NCBI RefSeq assembly: GCF_036884655.1
Contig: NC_088359.1
Coordinates: 16,349,501-16,413,500 of the forward strand
Direction: 5' to 3'
DNA length: 64,000 nt
Origin: Musa acuminata AAA Group
Lineage: Eukaryota; Streptophyta; Magnoliopsida; Zingiberales; Musaceae
Made by a program: the position numbers and the translations under genes. The notes beneath the pieces were generated by a model. That model saw only the letters and a program-made list of their open reading frames with translations. It was not told where the DNA came from and did not search any database. Shown one piece after another: positions 1 through 10,813 of the stretch (position 1 is its first letter; every line of letters begins with the position of its first letter).

Positions 1-107
1 GGGGTATTTATAGGCCCCAAGAGGATCCAAATTTAGGCTCTAAATTTTGAATTCTCTTGGGTTTCTAAGGCTAGCGGTGCCACCGCTTGTCGGTGGCAGT
101 GCCACCG
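1..107 (-). repeat. LTR C0, left part (SIRE-like copia LTR, reverse)
   Basis: The window opens inside a reverse-oriented LTR of family C. The reverse TATA region (GGGGTATTTATAGG, 1-14) and the GCGGTGCCACCGC motif (74-86) match the same places in the C1 LTR near 24363 and 24437. The LTR is cut at 107 by element A1 and resumes at 8362 after the duplicated target CACCG. Its outer end is off the window. Confidence 0.85.
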
Positions 108-448
108 TGTTAGAACCCTTGCAGATTCTAAACTTGGGGTTGATCTCTTTAGGGGATCGGCCTCCTTGGAACTCTATAAGGGTTCCTCCCTCCAAGTTGC
201 TGCTCAAAGGCTGCAAAAAAGATTCATCTATTGCTTAAGAAAAGAGAAGGAATACATGGCTATTTATAGGGCTTCTAAACCCTAACTCCTAATAGGACTC
301 CTACTTAAGACTCTTACTTCTAACCAACTCCTAATAGGACTCCTACTCAAGACTCCTATTCCCTTACAACTCCTAATTCTTCTTTAAGAAAAAACCTCCT
401 ACATGAATGTCCCTCTCAATTAGGACTCTCCAAGCTAGAGTCCTAACA
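108..448 (-). repeat. A1 3' LTR
   Basis: 341 bp. Read on the minus strand it runs from TGTTAGGACTC to TTCTAACA. The TATA-like stretch is the reverse of GGCTATTTATAGGG near 258-271. It has a single copy of the 5'-terminal GGACTCTAGCTTGGAGAGTC block that is tripled in A2. The purine-rich tract at 449-462 abuts it. Confidence 0.95.
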
Positions 449-462
449 GACCCGCCCTCTTC
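449..462 (-). promoter_or_regulatory. A1 polypurine tract
   Basis: On the minus strand GAAGAGGGCGGGTC lies directly against the 3' LTR. This is the expected place for the plus-strand primer in reverse transcription. The same 14 bases precede the A2 3' LTR (35271-35284). Confidence 0.85.
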
Positions 463-465
463 AAA

Positions 466-945
466 TCAGCCTTGTCCTCGAGGCTGATGATTCATGAATT
501 CTGGGAATTTGATCTTCAAGTCGTCATAGTTCTCCCAAGTGGCATCTTCTTTTGGTAGGTTCGCCCACTGTATTAGCACTTCATTAGTGGGTCGTCGTCG
601 TCGAGTCACGATCCGTCGATCAATAATGGCACTTGGCTGGGTTTGGAGTTCTCTTTGGGTAGTCATATTTGGTGGGTGGCTTTGGGCTGTCTCCAAGCAC
701 ATGTTTAAAACTTCCGGTTGGCTGTTGGTTTGTGGGTGATATGTCGTACTCCTTTTCAATTTAGTACCCTGCATATAGAATAACTTTGTCCAAAATCTGC
801 TATTGAAGATGCAAGTAGAATTTGTCACAAGCACAATGCGTCCCTTATAGTGTAATTCTTTTGAGTCCCAATTGTAATGAGCCATGGGGCTTGGTGCTTC
901 CTCCAATTTTTTTATAATCTTACTAGTATCTGAATCCCATTCCAT
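466..945 (-). pseudogene. A1 integrase remnant fused to chromodomain
   Basis: An open frame of 159 codons. It starts in the RNase H to integrase linker (KELHYKGRIVLVTNSTCI), then jumps to the distal core (GTKLKRSTTYHPQTNSQ, the block around the catalytic Glu). After CLETAQ it jumps again to a chromodomain tail (NEVLIQWANLPKEDATWE ... FPEF). The HHCC zinc finger and both catalytic Asp blocks of integrase are absent. In intact chromoviruses the chromodomain helps target integration to heterochromatin. The frame is open across the deletions, but the protein cannot be an active integrase. A2 has the same junctions. Confidence 0.88.
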
Positions 946-1653
946 CTTAATATCCTCAAGGAAGTCTCTGGTCGGAAGTGAAACGGTCGAAACTTCAACT
1001 TGCTCGGGTAGCTGCGAAAGCGCATCTGCAAGAACATTCTATTTCCCCTTTTTGTAAGTTATTTCAAAATCAAATCCAAGAAGTTTTGTTACCCATTTTT
1101 GCTGCTCAGGGGAAGATATCTTCTGCTCCAAGAGATATTTTAGGCTTTTATGGTCGGTCTTGATTTGAAAGAATCGCCTGATCAAGTACAATCTCCACCT
1201 CGTTGCTGCGCGCACAATGGCGAGCATCTCCTTATCATATGTTGACATATTTTGATCGGAGGGAGATAATGCCTTGCTAGTGTATGCGAGTGGTTGACCA
1301 TCTTGCATGAGAATAGCTCCAATTCTGACTCCAGATGTGTCGGCCTCAATAATGAAGGGTCGGTTGAAATCTGGTAGTGTTAGCACTGACGTCGTCGTCA
1401 TGGCTGCCTTAAGTTTGTCGAAGGCAGCGGAGGCTCTGTCCAACCATTGGGAGATATCTTTTTCTAGTAAGCAAGTAAGTGGTGCACTGATCTTTCCATA
1501 GTTTTTCACGAACTTACGGTAGTAGCCTGTTAAACCCAGAAAGCCATGTAGCAATTTTATGTTTCTCGAGGTCGGCCAGTTTTGCATTGCTCCAATTTTA
1601 AAGGGGTCCACTACCACACCATCCTCTGATATGATATGCCCAAGATATTCCAC
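946..1653 (-). pseudogene. A1 RT thumb and RNase H region
   Basis: Starts at the RT/connection motif EYLGHIISEDGVVVDPFKI. The segment GFLGLTGYYRKFVKNYG follows, then RNase H (FIIEADTSGVRIGAILMQDG and KTDHKSLKYLLEQ). An in-frame stop after the KKGK motif (about 1037-1039), where A2 has KENVLADALSQ, breaks it. The upstream half of the RT palm is in another frame and lacks the active site, so no functional reverse transcriptase can be made. Confidence 0.88.
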
Positions 1654-1656
1654 CTT

Positions 1657-3537
1657 TTATTGAAGAAAGCAAAAATTCGTGGTTGTTGTGTGTTCAAAAG
1701 GTGGTTTTTCGTATGTCTTCTTCGCATGCTCGTATTTGATGATACCCGGATCAAAGGTCCAGCTTTGTAAAGATTTATGCTCCCTTTCATCTAGCAATTC
1801 ATCTACTATTGGAATAAAGTATTTGTCCTTGATGATTATGCCATTGAGAGCTCGGTAATCAACACATATTCGCCTTGTTCCGTCCTTCTTGCGTACAAGT
1901 AGCACCGGCGAAGAGTAGAGGTTGCAACTTGGCCGAATAACTCCTGTTTCGAGCATCTCTTTTATAATCCTTTCTATTTCATCCTTCTGGAGATGTGGAT
2001 ACTGATATGGGTGAGCATTTGCTGAAGATTTGCCTGGAAGAATCATTATACAATGATCATGCCGACAGGTAAGAGGTAGGTTGCGCGGTTCGTCAAATAT
2101 ATTTGAAAATTCAGCAAGCAAAGGAAGTAGATTTGGATCTTCAAATTCTGTTGGCTCTCCCTTAGTTTGCTGCTCAAGTTGTACCAAAAAGCCGCTGCAT
2201 GCTTTATGCAAAACATTCTCCATTTGTTGTGTGCAAATCGTTGTTATGTCGCCCCCACGTTTCCCGTGCAATGTCACCTGTTTCTCCTTACTGTAAAATT
2301 TCATAATTAGTTTCATAAAATTCCAAGAAATATCACATAATGTCGTCAACCATTTAATTCTGAGCATGGCCTCATGATTGTTAAGAGAGAGAAGGAAGAA
2401 ATCTGCAATTATCTCTTGGTCCTGCAGCAATAGTTTCTCCTGCAAGCGCCTATGATCACAATTCAAAATCCGTCTGTCGGTGACGTTAACATCAAACCTG
2501 CAGCGATTCTCGATAGGTAATGATATCTGAACAGCAAGCTTACTATTTAGGAAGTTAGTAGTACCGCCTGTGTCGATGAGAACAGTGATTGGTTGTTGTT
2601 TGAGAAGGCCTTCAATTTTCATCGTTTGCGGGTTTGAGTAGCTAGCTAGTGTATGTACCGTAACTTCGGTCGGTTGTGGCTCTTCTTCCGCATCTTCTTC
2701 TTCATGTTCAAGGCTCTCTTTTGGATGTTCAATGACCTCTTCTTCTATCGGTTCAATCATAAGAAGTCCCCCTTTACTACAGCGATGCTCACGGCTCCAC
2801 GGCTCGTCACAATGCCAATATAACCCCTTCGCATATCGCTCCCGAAGCTCTTCTCTTGTTAACCTCTTTAGTGTAGGGACTTGGTCGACAATAGGGAGGG
2901 CTAAGGGCTTCAATATTACTGGTTGAGGAGAGACCCTAGTCCTCCGAGCTTCATGGTTCAATTGCTCCTCTTGATGTCGTGCGAAAGAGATGACTGCCAT
3001 AAGCGTATACGGTTGTCGCGCTTTAACTTCTCCTCGGATCTCCGGCTTCAAGCCCTCAATGAAGGTCCACAATAGCTGTTTTTGAGACCAATCATGAGTT
3101 TGATTAGATAACCTTTCAAACCTGGTTTGGTACTCCTGAATGGTGGAGGTTTGTTGGATCTTTGCTAGTTGTTCGTCAATATTCTCGTAATCGGTTGGTC
3201 TAAAGCGAATCAGCAGTCCTTCGTTGAATTGTCGCCATGAAAGGACTCCATAAGTATGTTCAAACCAGTCAAACCACTGTATAGCATCCCCTTCAAGATG
3301 TATAGCTGCAATTTTCACCATAGATACATCCGCGGTTTTGTGGTACCGAAAATATCGCTCCGCGCGTGAGATCCAACCAATCGGGTCTCCTTCTTCCCAT
3401 CTAGGGAAGTCCACTCTCATGCATGGATAGTTGGGGTTGGTCATAGAGCTTCCCCTCTCTTGGAAGTCATATCTTTGGGGTTGGTGTGATTGGGCAAAGC
3501 TCTCTCCTTGATGTGATTTCTTCGGGCTTAGTGGTCG
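1657..3537 (-). pseudogene. A1 gag, aspartic protease and N-terminal RT
   Basis: The gag core is clear: PRWEEGDPIGWISRAERYF, then GDAIQWFDWFEH and FIEGLKPEIRGEVK (retrotransposon gag family). A degenerate zinc-binding segment (YWHCDEPWSREHRCSKGG) follows. The protease motif VLIDTGGTTNFLN keeps the DTG triad. RT begins with the typical [18 protein letters not shown] and then loses frame near the fingers/palm border. The block that should hold the YxDD active site is deleted. The ATG at 3550-3552 lies inside LTR B1, so a start there is an artefact; the real gag start is near 6716. Confidence 0.9.
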
Positions 3538-3920
3538 TGTAACATCCCCCATTTTTGAAAATTTAGTAAAAAGGTATGTTTGTAAAAATAAGGATTATTT
3601 AATAATTATTTTATATTAAATGATATTATATTAAAGGTTTATGTCTAGGGACCTAAGAGTAAATATTAGAAGTTTGATATAATTTATGAAAGATTCAGAT
3701 TTAAGTTAAAAAAAAAAAAAAAAAACAAAACAAAATATAGTGGACATGTGTCACTAACTAACCTAAGGTTGGTGCCACTTATCTTTGCTCTAAAGATGAC
3801 ACCTAGCCCCTTTCATGCATGCATGACACATTGTAACTTTTGCATTAGCCAAAACCCAAATAATTAGATGAAAGGTTAAAGAAAACAAACCTGAAGAGTT
3901 GCAGCCAACGTGAGTTTGAG

Positions 3921-3980
3921 AGAAGAAGAAGAAGAAGAAGAAGAAGAAGAAGAAGAAGAAGAAGAAGAAGAAGAAGAAGA
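3921..3980 (+). repeat. (GAA)n microsatellite in LTR B1
   Basis: About 19 consecutive AGA/GAA triplets. The minus-strand poly-phenylalanine reading frame here is only a translation of this repeat. The B3 copy carries a different, 24-bp repeat in the equivalent part of the LTR (53500-53740). Confidence 0.95.
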
Positions 3981-5601
3981 GCTTGAGGTTTTTCATCAAA
4001 TTTTCTCACATTTGGGATTCAAATAATTTGAAGGCAAGTGTTCTAACCCTATCCCACATTAACCTTAATCTCTGTTTTCATTTTTATTCTGTAAAATTTG
4101 AAAGATTTCAACTGGGAACCAGACCTTCTTTCATTTTGATATAAAGTTATGAATCTGTAATTTTTCGGTAATCTGACCTCTTTGCAATGTTTCGATCATA
4201 ACATTTTGTAATAAACTCTGATTTAGACAAAACCTGTTCCATTTGAAAGTAGACAAGAAAATCTTTATTTTGATATAAAGATCGAATGATTTGGAGTTTA
4301 AATGCCTACTAAGACTTCTGTTTAAATTAACCCTACAGATTCTGCAAAATAGGGACCGAAATTTCTGACCTCTTGTTGCTTAACTACTTATAACTTTCTG
4401 TTGTGAACTCAGATTCATACAAAGTATGTTTTATTCGAAGCTTGACTCAAAATTCTTTCTGTATATACCTGATTTGAAATTTTTGGAGTACAAATGCTAA
4501 CTGAAACACCTGCTTTCATCGACCCTATGGATTCAGTAAAACAGAGCTAATATTTTCAGACCCTTCGCTACGAAATTATCTGTAACTCCCGGTTGTAAAT
4601 TCCAAATCTTGTAAAACTTGATTTGCATAAAACTAGATTGACAAAGCTTTCTAATGACACCTATTTTGTATAAATTGGAGCATAATTGGTTATCCAAATA
4701 GTTCATACAATGTTCCTATCAAATTCTGCCAGAATCGAGCTTTGGTCTATTTCGGCTTTCCTTGTTACTTTCCTTTGGAAATCGATTTTGGCAAAAACTC
4801 TTACTTCAGTTAAGCTTTACATTATTATCTTAAATTCCTGTATACTTTAGTCCTTTATTTATTTGTATATCTGCAGCTATCATCTAAAGTTCATGATTGC
4901 ATCGTAATTCGGCACATGCATCCCATTGTTCCGCATTTGCTTTTGAAATGTGCCTCTTCCAGTTTCATTTCATTGGCCATTGTATTCACCTAACTTTCTT
5001 ATTTCAATTGAGCTATATGTGATTTCTTGAAATCCTTGTATGCTCTTGCTTTTGCTTCCTTTCAAATCTGAATATACTTGTGAAAGATTATTTCTTACTT
5101 CGGATTGACTCGTAAAGGCACATGTACGCTTTGTTGTTCCGCGTGTGCTTCCGATATATGCTGCTTATTGTTAAAACTGCCCTCTTGTACTCTGGTGTGT
5201 GGGATTGTCTGGACCCTTGCCAGAAATGGTAAAGGATATGCGCTTGTTGCCCGCTATATGGGATCCCGCTATGTGGGATATGCGCTTGTTGCCCGCTATG
5301 TGGGTATGTGCTTAGAGCCTGCGATGCTCTGCCGGCCCCCTATGACTTCACCCAGACGTGGGTGGATGGAGCTCCCAGACGTGGGAGACTTATGTTTGTT
5401 GGTCATTCAGAAATGGATGGACCATATTATGTTATGATCCCACTTCACCTTCTATATGTTTGATATGATATCCAAAGCTTTGGCTATGTTTCTATGCATG
5501 CTTTGGATAAGAATGAAATGAATGCATCGTTATGTGACATTTGAGCTTCTATTCATGTTTTGTTCTTTGATATATTCTCGAAATGTTATAAGTCTTTATT
5601 A

Positions 5602-5885
5602 TACCTTGAAAGCTACCATATATCATCGTATGCTCCTTATGCCAATGATATGCTCCAATTATCTTTCCTCGATTGTATAAACAAAACGTGCTTCGAACGA
5701 AATGACATCGTAATTCTGCATTCATGATATCCAAAATGCTCCTTACGTCTTTGTTATGCCTTGAAATTACCATATGTCATCGATATGCTCCTTATGCCAA
5801 TGATATGCTCCAATTACCTTTCCTCGATTATATGAATAAAACGTGCTTCGAACGATATGATATTGTAATTCTGCATTCAAACAAA
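5602..5885 (+). repeat. About 154-bp tandem duplication in LTR B1
   Basis: Two imperfect copies. Each has a segment starting ACCTTGAAAG/GCCTTGAAAT, the phrase TATGCTCCTTATGCCAATGA, and ends at ATTCTGCATTCA. In B2 and B3 the TATGCTCC phrase has become a true 30-bp minisatellite. Confidence 0.8.
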
Positions 5886-6555
5886 ACATGCTACTGTTTC
5901 ATCTTGTATCTCTGCTTTGTATTTTGATACCTCATTTGTTTGAAAACTGTCCTCTTTACTATGGATATGGATATGTTAGTCATTTGCTGAGCTTTATATG
6001 CTCACCCCGTTGCTATATAAATTTTTCAGGATAGCTTATCGCTCACTAAAATGTGTAAATTGGGTTGAGGAAGTGGAAGACTAGAAGATTTTGGGGCAAA
6101 TATTTTGTACTTGATAGGTTGATGTTGTATAAGTTCTTTTTGGGTGTAATGCAATATCAATGACAAATCTAGATTGATGTATCTTGTAAATATTTGAAAA
6201 GTACCTCTTACGTCAGGATTTTGGAAATGTTAAGTCTAAACTGTGTACTGATATAAACATGTAGTACATGTTGGTTTTGTGATTGCGTTAATTGTCACGC
6301 TTATGGATTTATGATATAGTTATGGTTTAGTTAAGCTGCTTTTGAATTTTAAGAATCATCTAGTGACATGATGTATGATTATAAACTGCATAGGTTTTGT
6401 GAATTATGGATTATAGAGGTGAATGACTTGAATGTTTTTCTTAGTGACCTCAAATGTGTGATTGGATCCTGGATTGTCTGTTGAATTAAATATTATCAAT
6501 TTTGAGTCAGGTTCACACCTGGTGAATGAGAATTAAATTCGGGAGGGGCGTGACA

Positions 6556-6716
6556 GGTCGGCCCAATTTGAGTTCGGTAAAGAGCATCCGAATCTTATCA
6601 TCCATTCGCGCCTCCAAGGCTTCAAATTTAGCATTGATTACCTCCTTAGATGCCATAATATATGCCTCCAAATCTATAATGTTAAGATCTCTCTTTTGTT
6701 GTTAGGTTAAAGGCAT
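6556..6716 (-). pseudogene. A1 gag N-terminus, separated by B1
   Basis: On the minus strand the frame starts with ATG at 6716-6714 (MPLT), meets a stop at codon 5 (TAA, where A2 has CAA), then reads MASKEVINAKFEALEARM and FTELKLGRP up to the B1 insertion. Removing B1 and one GGTCG copy restores continuity with PLSPKKSHQG at 3535. The early stop arose independently of the insertion. Confidence 0.85.
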
Positions 6717-8001
6717 GTATAGGTTGAGAGAAGTGATGGTCAAAAGGGTTGGTGGATTGGTAGATGTAGGCTACGATTTAGGCTTGTTTTGTGGCAGTTT
6801 TGGATGCAGTTTGAAGGTGTGGTTTAGTAGAGTTTTAGGGCTGTGGTTGAAAGTTTTGGATCTGTGGTAGATGGTAGCAAAGGTTTGATAGAAATCCGTG
6901 GAAGTTGCAGCAAGTATGTGCTGTCTTGTAAGAGTAGAATTGTCGTCGAAGAAACAACGGTTTCTCGACGTAATTTCCACCAAAAACTTGAGAGAATTAA
7001 GAAGGGAATTGATAGCAAAATCACAGTTTATATGACAGCAAGGATATCTAATTTAATCAAGAAAATTTTGGCAGTATAACAGCAAGGTAATTGGTGCAAG
7101 TTGCAATTGCAGAATTATTGTCGAAAAATTTCAGCGGGTTACGATGAAAATTTGCAGCAACATAAAATCATTTTTAGAGATGAATTTCTTAATAGATCAA
7201 TCTTAGATGGAAGCCAAGATGATCTATGAAGTGTATAAGAAATTTCATTCAAAAAAGATTGCAAATAGATGGGTTAAGGCAACGATATGCAGCAGAAATT
7301 TTCTCGATGAAACCATAAAAGGCAACGATATGCAGCATAGATTTTCAAGTGCAGCAAAATGGACATAAAAGATCAGTAGTTTATATTGAGAATTTTTCGA
7401 TGAAACCAAAGGGAAATCTACTGTTAGGAAGTGTCAAAGATGTCATAAAAATTTCGTAGAAATTTGGATAGAAAAAGCACAGTAGCAAGATCAAACAGAT
7501 GGTGCTATGCGGCTTGAATTCTGCAATTCAAGTGCAGCAGATTGGACATAAAAGATCAGTAGTTTATATTGAGAATTTTTTGATGAAACCAAAGGGAAAT
7601 CCACTGTTAAGAAGTGTCAAAGATGTCATAAAACTTTCGTAGAAATTTGGATAGAAAAAGCACAGTAGCAAGATCAAACAGATGGTGCTATGTGGCTGGA
7701 ATTCTGCAATGTATCTTTCGTCGTAGAGATGAAAACTTTGTGACGAAAAGTTTATGTCGCAATATAGGAACGATTTTTTTTTTTTTTTGGATTTTCGAAT
7801 AAGGATAACTAAATTGCAGCAGCAGTAAGGTAGGAAACCAGAACCTATTGCAATTCACGGGGAGATCAAAGGATGATCCGTGGTGGTGGAGATGATGACG
7901 GAATTCGGTGACGATCTTTTCAGCAATTATGGGAATTGCTTTGGATGGTTGTAGAGGGTTGATGGATGGCTGTGGAAGGGCAGCGAGACGCCAAGAACGA
8001 T
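6717..8001 (-). other. A1 untranslated leader
   Basis: Non-coding leader between primer site and gag. It contains a tandem repeat of about 183 bp (7344-7526 and 7527-about 7709) around the phrase GATCAGTAGTTTATATTGAG, and a T15 run at 7777-7791 (A-run on the element strand). In A2 a LINE has inserted beside this A-run. The A2 leader has comparable but more diverged repeats. No gene is seen. Confidence 0.8.
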
Positions 8002-8013
8002 GCTCTGATACCA
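8002..8013 (-). promoter_or_regulatory. A1 primer-binding site (tRNA-iMet)
   Basis: The reverse complement reads TGGTATCAGAGC, the standard plant initiator-tRNA-Met primer site, two bases from the 5' LTR. It fixes the element orientation as minus. Confidence 0.95.
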
Positions 8014-8015
8014 GG

Positions 8016-8356
8016 TGTTAGAACCCTTGCAGATTCTAAACTTGGGGTTGATCTCTTTAGGGGATCGGCCTCCTTGGAACTCTATAGGGGTTCCTCCCTC
8101 CAAGTTTCTGCTCAAAGGCTGCAAAAAAGATTCATCTATTGCTTAAGAAAAGAGAAGGAATACATGGCTATTTATAGGGCTTCTAAACCCTAACTCCTAA
8201 TAGGACTCCTACTTAAGACTCTTACTTCTAACCAACTCCTAATAGGACTCCTACTCAAGACTCCTATTCCCTTACAACTCCTAATTCTTCTTTAAGAAAA
8301 AACCTCCTACATGAATGTCCCTCTCAATTAGGACTCTCCAAGCTAGAGTCCTAACA
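8016..8356 (-). repeat. A1 5' LTR
   Basis: 341 bp, nearly identical to 108-448. The differences I see are ATAAGGGT versus ATAGGGGT and GTTGCTGC versus GTTTCTGC. It carries the promoter (reverse TATTTATAGGG near 8168-8178) of this minus-strand element. Confidence 0.95.
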
Positions 8357-8361
8357 CACCG

Positions 8362-9397
8362 CTTATCAATTTCAACATTGACAGAGTTCTAGCGGTGCCA
8401 TCGTCGGAACTCTTGGGTTCTGGGCGGTGCCACCGCCCAGTCCGGCGGTACCACCGCTTGATACTTCAAGCTCTGGACGATGCCACCGCCTAGTCTGGCG
8501 GTGCTACCGCCTACACTATTTCAACTCACTGGTTGGGCTCCAAACTTGGCCCAAACCAGTCCGAACTCGGGCCCAATTGGCCCCTACTTGGGTTATAAGA
8601 TTAACACCTAATCCTAACTCTAATTAATGTGCTAACTATTAATTTAAAGACATTTCCTAAGCTATTACAAAGTCCACAAGTCAACACTTCTTCCGGTGAG
8701 CTTCCGGCGAACTTCTGGCGGTCTTCCGATAAACTCTCGGAAACCATTCTGCGGACTCCCGACAAGCTCCTAGACTTCACGATTTGATCTTGGCAAGTTC
8801 CGACAAGCTTCTTCGGCAAGCAATGATCTTTCTTGGTGAGCTCCGCGAACTTCCGATGTACCTTCCGGTGAGCTTCCAAAAACCCTTCGGCAAGCTCCCT
8901 ACTCATTCTCGGCTAGTTCCGGCAGCATTCCCGACGAACCTTCGAACTTCCGTCGAGCTATCGAACTCCCAACGAATCCTTCGTGCTTGACTCCGGCACT
9001 TTGTTTCACTTTATGTCTGCATTGTTATCATAGTTAATCTTGCACACACAAGCCAAAACTCTACTCCGATCTAGACAATTATTACAATGCGAATTGACAT
9101 TCTATTGCCCAACACGTCATTGGTTGGCGCTTCGTCCTCTCTTGTGGCTTGTTGCCCAATTGGAGGTTGACCTCCGCAACCACGATATCCGTGGCGCAAT
9201 TCCACTCTCCTTGGCCCAATGCTCGACGTCCGAAGCGTTCTGCCATCCAATATCCTGATGTGATCTCCTCCGGCACAACTTCAATTCCTCCTGCGTCAAC
9301 TGTCTAATCCTGATCGAGTAGACCTGCATCACTCAAAATTCAGTTAAACATCTAAACACAATCAATTAGTTTCATCATCAAAATCTGAGATTCAACA
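8362..9397 (-). repeat. LTR C0, right part
   Basis: Continuation of LTR C after A1. It has the GCGGTGCCA/CCACCGCC block (8390-8514) and the phrase GGTTGGGCTCCAAACTTGG, and it ends GAGATTCAACA at 9397, the family's terminus in this orientation. The next bases, GATATGTGCTATTTATTG, are internal to LTR B, so C0 sits inside B2. The matching target duplication lies off the window. Confidence 0.85.
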
Positions 9398-10813
9398 GAT
9401 ATGTGCTATTTATTGTTCATACTATCCTTTTATATTCTAGTGTTTATGGGATATTGTGAACATTTGCCAGAAATGGTGAAGGGAGTTATGCATAGAGCCT
9501 GTGATGCTCTGTCGGCCCTTATGACTTTACTCAGACGTGGGTGGATGGAGCTCCCAGACGTGGGAGAACTCCTAGACGTGGGAGACTTATGTTTGGTGGT
9601 CATTTAGAAATGGATGTACCATATTATGTTATGGTCCCACTTCACCTTCTGTATATTTGATATGATATCCAGAGTTTTGGTTATGTGTTTCTATACATGC
9701 TTTGGATAAGAATGATATGAATGCAATGTCAAATTCGACATTTGAGCTTCTATTTTGTATTTGTTATTGATATGCTCCGAAATGGTTCATATGCCATTGA
9801 TATGTTCCAAAATATCCCATTTGTCATTGATATGCTCCGAAACATTTCATACGCCGTTGATAAGCTCTGAAATGTTTCATTCGCTATTGATATGCTCCGA
9901 AATGGTCCATATGCCATTGATATATTCCGAAATGTCCTATTTGTCATTGATATGCTCCGAAACATTTCATACGCCGTTGATAAGCTCCGAAATGTTTCAT
10001 TCGTTATTGATATGCTCCGAAATATTTCATCTATTATTGGGATGCTCCGAAATATTTCGTATGCCATTGATATGCTCTGGAACATTTCCTATGCTATTGA
10101 TATGCTCCAATTACTCTATGCTCCATTTTTTTTTTAACCAATTATGTTTCGATTGAAATGACATATATGATTTTGTACCTAATGAGATGGTATCCTTGAA
10201 AATTCTTATATTCTGTCTTGCATTATGATACCTTACTTGTTTGAAATCGTTCCTTTTGTTCTGAATATGCTTTGTCACTTGTTGAACTATTTTTAGCTCA
10301 CTCCGTTGTTATATAAAATCTTTCAGGTCAGCTTGTCACTCTTTGAGATGTTTGAATTGGGCTGAGGCAGTGGAGAGCTATTCAGAATTATAGGCAAGTC
10401 TTGTTGGTTATTATGTTATTGTTGTATAAGCATATTTTGTATGTAATGAAATGTTGTCGATGAACCGAAATGGATATACCTTGTAAAAGTGTTAGAAGAT
10501 CTCTCTTATTTTGAATTTCAGAAAGATAAGTCTAGTTTACGATGATATGAACTTGTGGTAAATGGTTGGAGTTCTGATTGTATAAATTACTTAGCTTGTG
10601 GATTTATAAATGTTGTTCTTATTTGTTAAGTTGGCTTAGGTTGTCATAAATGTGAATTATCGAGTGATGTGATAAATGATTATAAACTGCACAGGTTTTA
10701 TATATGTGAATTTGATAGAATGTTTTTCAGTGTCCTCAAATATTAGTTTGGATCCTGGATTGGTTTGTGATGAAAAATTTAAATATTATTGATCTTTTTT
10801 TAGGGGCGTGACA
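9398..10813 (+). repeat. LTR B2, right part
   Basis: Matches the second half of B1. It shares the segment with GACGTGGGTGGATGGAGCTC, the TATATAAAATCTTTCAGG box region near 10311 and the terminus GGGGCGTGACA (ending 10813). The left part was displaced off the window by C0. It carries an expanded 30-bp repeat. Confidence 0.88.
9768..10110 (+). repeat. 30-bp minisatellite in LTR B2
   Basis: About 11 imperfect copies of a unit like TGATATGCTCCGAAATGGTT followed by CATATGCCAT. Because 30 is divisible by three, both strands stay open and yield false repetitive proteins of 111 and 133 residues. The same array occurs reversed in B3 (51731-52042). Confidence 0.93.

Larger units (their letters stand above)
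3538..6555 (+). mobile_element. B1: solo LTR of a large-LTR gypsy-style element
   Basis: 3018 bp starting TGTAACATCCCC and ending GGGGCGTGACA, imperfect terminal inverted repeats. It is flanked by the perfect duplication GGTCG (3533-3537, 6556-6560), so the boundaries are firm. No coding sequence, primer site or polypurine tract lies inside, so it is a solo LTR left by LTR-LTR recombination. A TATATAA box sits at 6014-6020. It splits the A1 gag after residue 53. LTR length and ends resemble Tekay/Del chromoviruses, but without coding sequence the lineage is open. B2 and B3 are other copies. Confidence 0.9.
108..8356 (-). mobile_element. A1: internally deleted Reina-like Ty3/gypsy chromovirus
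   Basis: A complete insertion on the minus strand. Two LTRs of 341 bp each (108-448, 8016-8356) are flanked by the perfect target duplication CACCG (103-107, 8357-8361). I see only about two differences between the LTRs, so the insertion is young. Order on the minus strand: 5' LTR, tRNA-Met primer site, leader, gag, aspartic protease, part of RT, RNase H, an integrase stub, a chromodomain, polypurine tract, 3' LTR. The short LTRs and chromodomain suggest the Reina lineage. The RT active-site box and most of the integrase are missing, so it must have moved with proteins supplied by another element. It was later hit by solo LTR B1. Confidence 0.93.

Noticed and set aside
1657..3552. A complete 631-codon gag-pol gene starting MGDVTR at 3552
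   Set aside because: The ATG belongs to LTR B1, inserted in gag. The true N-terminus is at 6716, and RT is internally deleted.
3790..3999. Minus-strand frame with a run of 20 phenylalanines, looking like a membrane anchor
   Set aside because: Translation of the (GAA)n microsatellite in LTR B1.
8002..8013. tRNA-Met-like sequences at the six canonical or near-canonical primer sites and a degenerate seventh in F
   Set aside because: Only 12 bases match, each at an LTR edge. They are primer-binding sites, not tRNA genes.
9750..10156. Long overlapping open frames on both strands encoding repeated MFRSISMAYE- or CSEMVHMPLI-like decapeptides
   Set aside because: The 30-bp minisatellite has a unit divisible by three, so both strands stay open. 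The same happens in B3 (51704-52079). No gene.
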